Shown here: piece by piece, positions 13,899-18,297 of the stretch
How the letters are laid out: every line of letters starts with the position of its first letter
Position numbering within the stretch: position 1 is the first letter of the stretch
Notes under the pieces: model-generated
The model's input: only the letters and a program-made list of their open reading frames with translations
The model's database searches: none
What the model was told of the DNA's origin: nothing
Assembly (NCBI RefSeq): GCF_001280005.1
Contig: NZ_LGDW01000058.1
Coordinates: 1-18,297, forward strand
Reading direction: 5' to 3'
DNA length: 18,297 nt
Source of the DNA: Streptomyces sp. NRRL WC-3618
Lineage (GTDB): Bacteria; Actinomycetota; Actinomycetes; Streptomycetales; Streptomycetaceae
Position numbers and translations under genes: made by a program

Positions 13899-14612
13899 CT
13901 ACCCCTTCACCCACCGATACTGCAACTCCGGCCGCCCCACCTGCCCGTACTGCGGACTCCGCGCCGCCCGGCCCGAGTCCACCAGGTGCTCCAGGTAACG
14001 CCGGGCCGTGATGCGCGAGATGCCGACCTCCTCGGCGACCCCGGCCGCGGTGAGCCCCTCGGTGCTGGCCCGCAGGGTCACCGTGACCCGTTCCAGGGTG
14101 GGGGCGCTCAGGCCCTTGGGGAGGGCGGCGGGGCCCGGGGCGCGCAGGGTCGCCAGGGCGCGGTCGACCTCGTCCTGGCCGCTCGCCTCGCCCGCCGACG
14201 CGTGGAACTCGGCGTACCGGACCAGGCGGTCCCGGAGGGTCGCGAAGGTGAACGGCTTCAGTACGTACTGCACGACCCCCAGCGAGACCCCCTCCCGCAC
14301 CACCGCCAGGTCCCGCGCCGACGTCACCGCTATCACGTCGGCGTGGTAGCCGGCCGCCCGCAGCGAGCGGGCCAGCTGCAGTCCGTGGCCGTCCGGGAGA
14401 TGGAGGTCGAGCAGGAGCAGGTCCACCGGCGTACGGTCCAGCGCGCGCCGCGCCTCCGCGCCCGTGTGCGCCTTGCCGACGGCCGTGAACCCGGGCACCC
14501 GGCCCACGTACATGACGTGCGCGTCGGCGGCGACCGGGTCGTCCTCCACGACGAGAACGCGGATGGGGTCGGTCGTCGTGTCTCTGCGCGGCGTATCTCT
14601 CGGGTCGGTCAT
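13899..14612 (-). CDS. Response regulator of the CitB/DcuR family
   Basis: 237 residues. The receiver domain spans about 17-130, with acidic pocket Glu23-Asp24-Asp25, phosphoacceptor Asp69 (LLLLDLHLPDGHG), Thr97 and Lys119-Pro120. A C-terminal helix-turn-helix lies at about 180-215 (GLTAAGVAEEVGISRITARRYLEHLVDSG). The final segment GRPELQYRWVKG is typical of citrate/C4-dicarboxylate regulators. Start: ATG at 14612, with AGGAGG 6 nt upstream; the ATGA overlaps the kinase stop, so the two proteins are made in a coupled way. Its likely target is the divergent dctA-like gene upstream of the kinase. The ABC operon downstream has its own promoter and is less likely a target. Confidence 0.95.
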   Translation of the reverse strand: MTDPRDTPRRDTTTDPIRVLVVEDDPVAADAHVMYVGRVPGFTAVGKAHTGAEARRALDRTPVDLLLLDLHLPDGHGLQLARSLRAAGYHADVIAVTSARDLAVVREGVSLGVVQYVLKPFTFATLRDRLVRYAEFHASAGEASGQDEVDRALATLRAPGPAALPKGLSAPTLERVTVTLRASTEGLTAAGVAEEVGISRITARRYLEHLVDSGRAARSPQYGQVGRPELQYRWVKG

Positions 14613-16366
14613 GCGTCGCCTCCTGGCAAGGCGGGTTCGGCGGGATCCGCGGGATCGATGGACCTGACGGGGACGGGACCTCCCGAAGCGTTCGTGGCCG
14701 TGGCCGTGGCGGCGCCCGTGGCCACCACGGGCGCCGCCACCTTAGGCAACGGCAGCCGTACCTCGAACTCCGCCCCGCCGCCCGCCGCCTCGGCCACCGT
14801 CAGCGTGCCCTCGTGACGGGCCACCGCCTGCCGTACGAGCGCCAGACCCAGACCCCGGCCGCCCGGTCCCGCCGGCTTGGTCGTGAAGCCCCGCTGGAAG
14901 ACCGCCTCCGCGTGGGCCGGGTCGACGCCCGCGCCCGTGTCCGAGACCCGCAGCACCAGCAGGGAGTCCTCCGTCAGGGCCGTCACCGTCACCCGCGACG
15001 CCCCCATGCCGCTGTCCACGCTTCCCTGCGCCGCGTCCACCGCGTTGTCGATGAGGTTGCCCAGGATGGTGACCAGGTCGCGGGCGGGGAGCGTGTCGGG
15101 GAGGAGGCCGTCGTCGAGGCTGCTCTCCTCGGACACCACCAGCTCCACGCCCCGCTCGTTCGCCTGCGCCGTCTTGCCGAGCAGCAGGGCGGCCAGCACC
15201 GGTTCGCTGACCGCCGCGACCACCTGGTCGGTGAGCGCCTGGGCCAGTTCCAGTTCGGCGGTCGCGAAGTCCACGGCCTCCTCCGCCCGGCCCAGTTCGA
15301 TCAGGGAGACGACGGTGTGGAGGCGGTTCGCCGCCTCGTGCGCCTGTGAGCGCAGCGCCTGGGTGAAACCGCGCTCGGAGTCCAACTCGCCCATCAGGGA
15401 CTGGAGTTCCGTCACATCGCGCAGGGTGGCGACCGTACCCCGACGCTCGCCGCTCGACACGGGGGAGGTGTTGACGACCAGCACCCGGTCGGCGGTCAGA
15501 TGCACCTCGTCGACGCGTGGCTCCGCCGACAGCAGCGCGCCCGTCAGGGGCGCGGGCAGCCCCAGTTCGGCCACGGACCGGCCGACGACCTCCCCCTCGT
15601 CCACGACGCCCAGCAGTTCCCGCCCGCCGTCGTTCATCAGCGCCACCCTGTACTGCCCGTCGAGCATCAGCAGCCCCTCGCGTACGGCGTGCAGGGCGGC
15701 CTGGTGGTAGTCGTGCATACGGCTGAGCTCGGCCGCGTTCATCCCGTGCGTGTGCCGGCGCAGGCGCGCGTTGATGACGTACGTGCCGACCGCGCCCAGC
15801 GCCAGCGCGGCCGCCGCGACCCCGAACAGGGCCTTGACCTGGTTCTGGACCCGGGCACTGATCTCCTCGACCCGGATCCCCGCGCTGACCAGCCCGATGA
15901 TCTGGCTGTCGGCGCCGTCGGCGCGGATCGGGGTGACCGCGCGGACGGACGGGCCGAGCGTGCCGGAGAAGACCTCCGTGAACGACTCGCCGCGCAGCGC
16001 GCGTTCCCTGTGCCCGAGGAAGCGCTGACCGATCTGGTCCTTGTCCGGGTGGGTCCAGCGGATGCCCTCGGGGTCCATGATCGTGACGAAGTCGACGTCC
16101 GTGTGGTGCTGCACCTGAAGGGCGTACGGCTGGAGGAGCTTCGTCGGCTCGGCGGTGGTACGGATCGCCTCGCGCACCGAGGGGGCGTCCGCGACGGAAC
16201 GGGCCACGGCCATCGCCTGCCGGCCGGCGGCGTCCTCGGCCTGGCTGCGGTCGCTGAGGTACGTGAACAGCGCACATCCGGCCACCACGACCGCGATCAG
16301 CACGGCCTGCATCGCGAACAGCTGGGCGGCCAGACTGCGGGGTCCGGGGACGCGGGGGAAACGCAT
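14609..16366 (-). CDS. Sensor histidine kinase of the CitA/DcuS family
   Basis: 585 residues. A first membrane helix (about 15-37) precedes an extracytoplasmic Cache/PDC-type sensor domain (about 40-175; DVDFVTIMDPEGIRWTHPD, IIGLVSAGI). The second membrane helix is at about 179-199. A PAS domain follows (about 215-325; LHAVREGLLMLDGQYRVALMNDGG). The dimerisation helix has phosphoacceptor His343 (SQAHEAANRLH). The ATPase domain has N-box Asn437/Asn441 (LGNLIDNAVDA), DTGAG at 476-480 and GGRGLGLALV. Members sense citrate or C4-dicarboxylates. Odd: a ~40-residue low-complexity tail rich in Ala, Thr and Pro follows the ATPase domain, and its DNA holds a perfect 16-bp inverted repeat. Start: ATG at 16366; AGGAG is 15 nt away, further than usual. 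It overlaps the response regulator by 4 bp. Confidence 0.95.
   Translation of the reverse strand: MRFPRVPGPRSLAAQLFAMQAVLIAVVVAGCALFTYLSDRSQAEDAAGRQAMAVARSVADAPSVREAIRTTAEPTKLLQPYALQVQHHTDVDFVTIMDPEGIRWTHPDKDQIGQRFLGHRERALRGESFTEVFSGTLGPSVRAVTPIRADGADSQIIGLVSAGIRVEEISARVQNQVKALFGVAAAALALGAVGTYVINARLRRHTHGMNAAELSRMHDYHQAALHAVREGLLMLDGQYRVALMNDGGRELLGVVDEGEVVGRSVAELGLPAPLTGALLSAEPRVDEVHLTADRVLVVNTSPVSSGERRGTVATLRDVTELQSLMGELDSERGFTQALRSQAHEAANRLHTVVSLIELGRAEEAVDFATAELELAQALTDQVVAAVSEPVLAALLLGKTAQANERGVELVVSEESSLDDGLLPDTLPARDLVTILGNLIDNAVDAAQGSVDSGMGASRVTVTALTEDSLLVLRVSDTGAGVDPAHAEAVFQRGFTTKPAGPGGRGLGLALVRQAVARHEGTLTVAEAAGGGAEFEVRLPLPKVAAPVVATGAATATATNASGGPVPVRSIDPADPAEPALPGGDA
14706..14740. repeat. 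Perfect 16-bp inverted repeat inside the kinase C-terminal tail
   Basis: GTGGCGGCGCCCGTGG (14706-14721) and its exact complement CCACGGGCGCCGCCAC (14725-14740) are separated by 3 nt (CCA). The RNA would fold into a very stable hairpin, about 95-130 nt before the response-regulator start. The repeat lies in frame and encodes part of the Ala/Val/Thr tail. Confidence 0.9.
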
Positions 16367-16600
16367 GGTGCCAGTCTGCCTCTCCTTATAAGCGTGAACT
16401 AAATGAACGGAAGGGTGACCGCCCTCACAGGCCGGGGGATAGTCACGGCATCGCAGGGACGCGATTCACGGGCCGTGGCCTGTTTTCGGTCGCCGCCCGC
16501 GACCCCGCAGCACCGCCAGTCCCCAGCACAACTTTCTCCCCATCCCCCGGACGTGAGCCGCACGCCGGTGATGCCGACGACGACGTCAAGGAGGGCAGCC
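16367..16600. promoter_or_regulatory. Divergent control region between the kinase and the dicarboxylate symporter
   Basis: 234 bases. The frame upstream of the symporter is open to 16403 but has poor composition and no ribosome site, so it is treated as non-coding. CACGG-G-CCGTG (16467-16477) is a perfect 5-1-5 inverted repeat and a candidate site for the response regulator. No clear promoter hexamer pair could be assigned on either strand. Confidence 0.4.
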
Positions 16601-18007
16601 GTGGCCACCTCATCCTCAACGGCACCTGCCGCACCCGCCGCCAAGCGGGACCGTACCCACTACCTCTACATCGCGGTCATCGCCGCGGTTGCCGCCGGTA
16701 TCGCCGTTGGTCTGATCGCCCCGGACTTCGCCGTCGAACTGAAGCCGCTCGGTACCGGCTTCGTGAACCTGATCAAGATGATGATCTCGCCGATCATCTT
16801 CTGCACGATCGTGCTCGGTATCGGCTCGGTACGTAAGGCAGCGAAGGTCGGCAAGGTCGGCGGGATCGCGCTCGGCTACTTCGTGATCATGTCGTTCGTC
16901 GCGCTGGGCATCGGCCTGGTCGTCGGCAACATCATCGAGCCGGGCACCGGCCTCGCGCTGACCGACGCCGCCAAGGAGGCCGGCCACGCGCAGGTCTCGG
17001 CCGAGGCCAAGGACACCACCGAGTTCCTGCTCGGAATCATCCCGATGACGTTCGTCTCCGCCTTCACCGGCGGCGAGGTCCTCCAGACGCTGCTGATCGC
17101 CCTGCTCGCCGGGTTCGCCCTGCAGGCCATGGGCTCGGCCGGCCAGCCGATCATGCGCGGTGTGGAGCACATCCAGCGCCTGGTCTTCCGCATCCTCGGC
17201 ATGGTCATGTGGGCCGCGCCCGTCGGCGCGTTCGGCGCCATGGCCGCGGTGACCGGGTCCGCCGGCGTGGACGCGCTCAAGAAGCTCGCCGTCCTGATGC
17301 TCGCCTTCTACCTCACCTGCTTCCTCTTCGTCTTCGTCGTGCTCGGCGCACTGCTGAAGCTCTGCACGGGCCTCAACATCTTCTCGCTGCTCAAGTACCT
17401 GGGCCGCGAGTTCCTGCTGATCCTGTCGACCTCGTCCTCCGAGTCCGCGCTGCCGCGGCTGATCGCGAAGATGGAGCACCTGGGCGTCAGCAAGCCGGTC
17501 GTCGGCATCACCGTCCCGACCGGCTACTCGTTCAACCTCGACGGCACCATGATCTACATGACCATGTCGTCCCTGTTCATCGCCGACGCCATGGGTACGC
17601 CGATGTCGATCGGTGAGCAGATCCCGCTGCTGCTCTTCCTGCTCGTCGCCTCCAAGGGCGCGGCGGGTGTCACCGGCGCCGGTCTCGCGACCCTGGCCGG
17701 CGGCCTCCAGTCCCACAAGCCCGCCCTGGTGGACGGCCTGGGCCTGATCGTCGGCATCGACCGCTTCATGAGCGAGGCCCGCGCCGTCACCAACTTCGCG
17801 GGCAACGCGGTCGCCACGGTCCTGATCGGCACCTGGACCAAGGAGATCGACAAGGAGCGCGTCGCGGAGGTCCTCGCCGGTCAGCACCCGTTCGACGAGA
17901 AGACGCTCATCGACGAGAACGACGGCTTCCACCCCGACACCGACGGCGCGTCCGACTCCGCGGACATCCCCGAGCAGGGCGGCGAGAAGGAACTCGCCAA
18001 GGCCTGA
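16601..18007 (+). CDS. dctA: C4-dicarboxylate/cation symporter, DctA (DAACS) family
   Basis: 468 residues from GTG at 16601, chosen because AAGGAGG lies 6 nt upstream; upstream in-frame starts lack a ribosome site. An integral membrane protein that takes up succinate, fumarate, malate or related substrates with protons or sodium. Seen: first membrane helix about 21-40; the re-entrant loop 1 serine motif STSSSESALPR at 276-286; TM7 with PTGYSFNLDGTMIYM at 306-320; re-entrant loop 2 with SKGAAGVTGAG at 351-361; and TM8 with the substrate-binding DRFMSEARAVTNFAGNAVAT at 387-406. The C-terminal tail is acidic. It is divergent from a CitA-type two-component system, the usual arrangement for regulated dicarboxylate or citrate uptake. 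The exact substrate is not readable. Confidence 0.94.
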   Translation: MATSSSTAPAAPAAKRDRTHYLYIAVIAAVAAGIAVGLIAPDFAVELKPLGTGFVNLIKMMISPIIFCTIVLGIGSVRKAAKVGKVGGIALGYFVIMSFVALGIGLVVGNIIEPGTGLALTDAAKEAGHAQVSAEAKDTTEFLLGIIPMTFVSAFTGGEVLQTLLIALLAGFALQAMGSAGQPIMRGVEHIQRLVFRILGMVMWAAPVGAFGAMAAVTGSAGVDALKKLAVLMLAFYLTCFLFVFVVLGALLKLCTGLNIFSLLKYLGREFLLILSTSSSESALPRLIAKMEHLGVSKPVVGITVPTGYSFNLDGTMIYMTMSSLFIADAMGTPMSIGEQIPLLLFLLVASKGAAGVTGAGLATLAGGLQSHKPALVDGLGLIVGIDRFMSEARAVTNFAGNAVATVLIGTWTKEIDKERVAEVLAGQHPFDEKTLIDENDGFHPDTDGASDSADIPEQGGEKELAKA

Positions 18008-18015
18008 CACCGACT

Positions 18016-18054
18016 CCGGGTGGCTGGACACTCCCCCGTTGTCCGGCCACCCGG
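18016..18054 (+). terminator. Strong hairpin terminator after dctA
   Basis: CCGGGTGGC (18016-18024) pairs with GCCACCCGG (18046-18054). After a T/G mismatch, GGACA (18026-18030) pairs with TGTCC (18040-18044). The loop is CTCCCCCGT. It starts 8 nt past the dctA stop. Confidence 0.85.
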
Positions 18055-18100
18055 CCTGGGTGCCCGGCAGGTCCGCCGGATCCCCAGGGCCTCGAAAAAC

Positions 18101-18141
18101 GCCGAGCGGCCAGGCTCTCCCCCGTAGCCTGGCCGCTCGGC
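18101..18141. terminator. Second very strong hairpin, 16-bp perfect stem
   Basis: GCCGAGCGGCCAGGCT (18101-18116) pairs perfectly with AGCCTGGCCGCTCGGC (18126-18141) around the 9-nt loop CTCCCCCGT, the same loop as in the preceding terminator. An alternative pairing AACGCCGA (18098-18105) with TCGGCGTT (18146-18153) overlaps the left arm. It may be a back-up terminator, or the terminator of a gene that once lay to the right on the minus strand. Confidence 0.8.
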
Positions 18142-18202
18142 CATTTCGGCGTTCACGCCGCGCTGCCTGTGCGTTCTCTCTGCTTGGGTGCCGCGCCACT
18201 AG

Positions 18203-18297
18203 TACTGCAATCACAGTTGCAGGATGTGGCCTCGGCGTTTGTAGTGGCTGCGGCGGGCCCGGGTTTGGCTGAGGCGTCTCCACCATGACCAGCGCAG
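18203..18297 (+). mobile_element. Possible left end of an IS701-like insertion sequence (cut by window edge)
   Basis: CTAG (18199-18202) precedes TACTGCAATCACAGTTGCAG, which contains the perfect inverted repeat CTGCAA-6-TTGCAG (18205-18222). IS701-family elements insert at YTAR and duplicate it, and their ends resemble this; an ATG at 18285 (MTSA...) could begin a transposase running out of the window. No transposase domain is visible and the right end lies outside, so this is a suggestion from the boundary only. From 18008 to 18202 there is no gene, only the two hairpins. Confidence 0.35.

Noticed and set aside
16403..16600. N-terminal extension of the symporter from ATG at 16403
   Set aside because: No ribosome site and atypical composition; AAGGAGG sits 6 nt before the GTG at 16601, and family members start near this point.
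16616..18286. 556-codon minus-strand frame opposite dctA
   Set aside because: Low-complexity Asp/Gly/Arg composition typical of an antisense shadow; DctA motifs are clear on the plus strand.

Overview
The window is chromosomal DNA of a high-GC actinomycete, almost certainly a Streptomyces. Codon third positions are strongly G/C, GTG starts are common, and terminators are GC hairpins without T-runs. The gene content also fits: an XRE/DUF397/RsbW-like module, a sugar ABC transporter without its own ATPase, and a single TTA codon in the whole window. The order pyk - ackA - pta - divergent pfkA matches, from memory, the S. coelicolor SCO5423-SCO5426 neighbourhood.

Left part (1-2460): a truncated RsbW-like ATP-binding protein (minus strand) is divergent from an XRE regulator with a DUF5753 domain. 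A DUF397 small protein follows 8 nt behind the regulator, and then a conserved-looking 178-aa protein of unknown function. This is the regulatory/small-protein module that Streptomyces carries in many copies (WhiJ-, AbaA- and Scr1/Scr2-like loci). A strong bidirectional hairpin closes the region.

Central carbon part (2479-8632): pyruvate kinase, acetate kinase and phosphate acetyltransferase lie on the minus strand. ackA and pta overlap by 4 bp and must be one operon; pyk has its own candidate promoter. 6-phosphofructokinase is divergent on the plus strand. Together they cover the committed step of glycolysis, pyruvate formation and the acetyl-CoA / acetyl-phosphate / acetate node.

Middle (8714-10550): a double-HTH regulator of the XRE type (minus) and a MOSC-domain protein (plus), separated by about 460 bp of non-coding DNA. 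Both have -10-like hexamers positioned for leaderless transcripts.

Right part (10628-18007): a three-gene carbohydrate ABC importer operon (lipoprotein, MalF-type permease, MalG-type permease; minus) lies downstream of a CitA/DcuS-type two-component system (sensor kinase and response regulator, minus, 4-bp overlap). That system is divergent from a DctA-family dicarboxylate/cation symporter (plus), which is its probable target. The ABC operon promoter is the most interesting regulatory region. A TTGACC-18-TACGTT promoter is overlapped by a 16-bp site resembling the DasR/GntR operator, and the lipoprotein signal peptide carries a TTA (bldA) codon. After dctA there are two strong hairpins with an identical 9-nt loop. 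At the right edge there is a possible left end of an IS701-like insertion sequence, next to a CTAG tetranucleotide.

No rRNA, tRNA or CRISPR was seen. No wholly new system can be claimed from the sequence alone; the best leads are regulatory.
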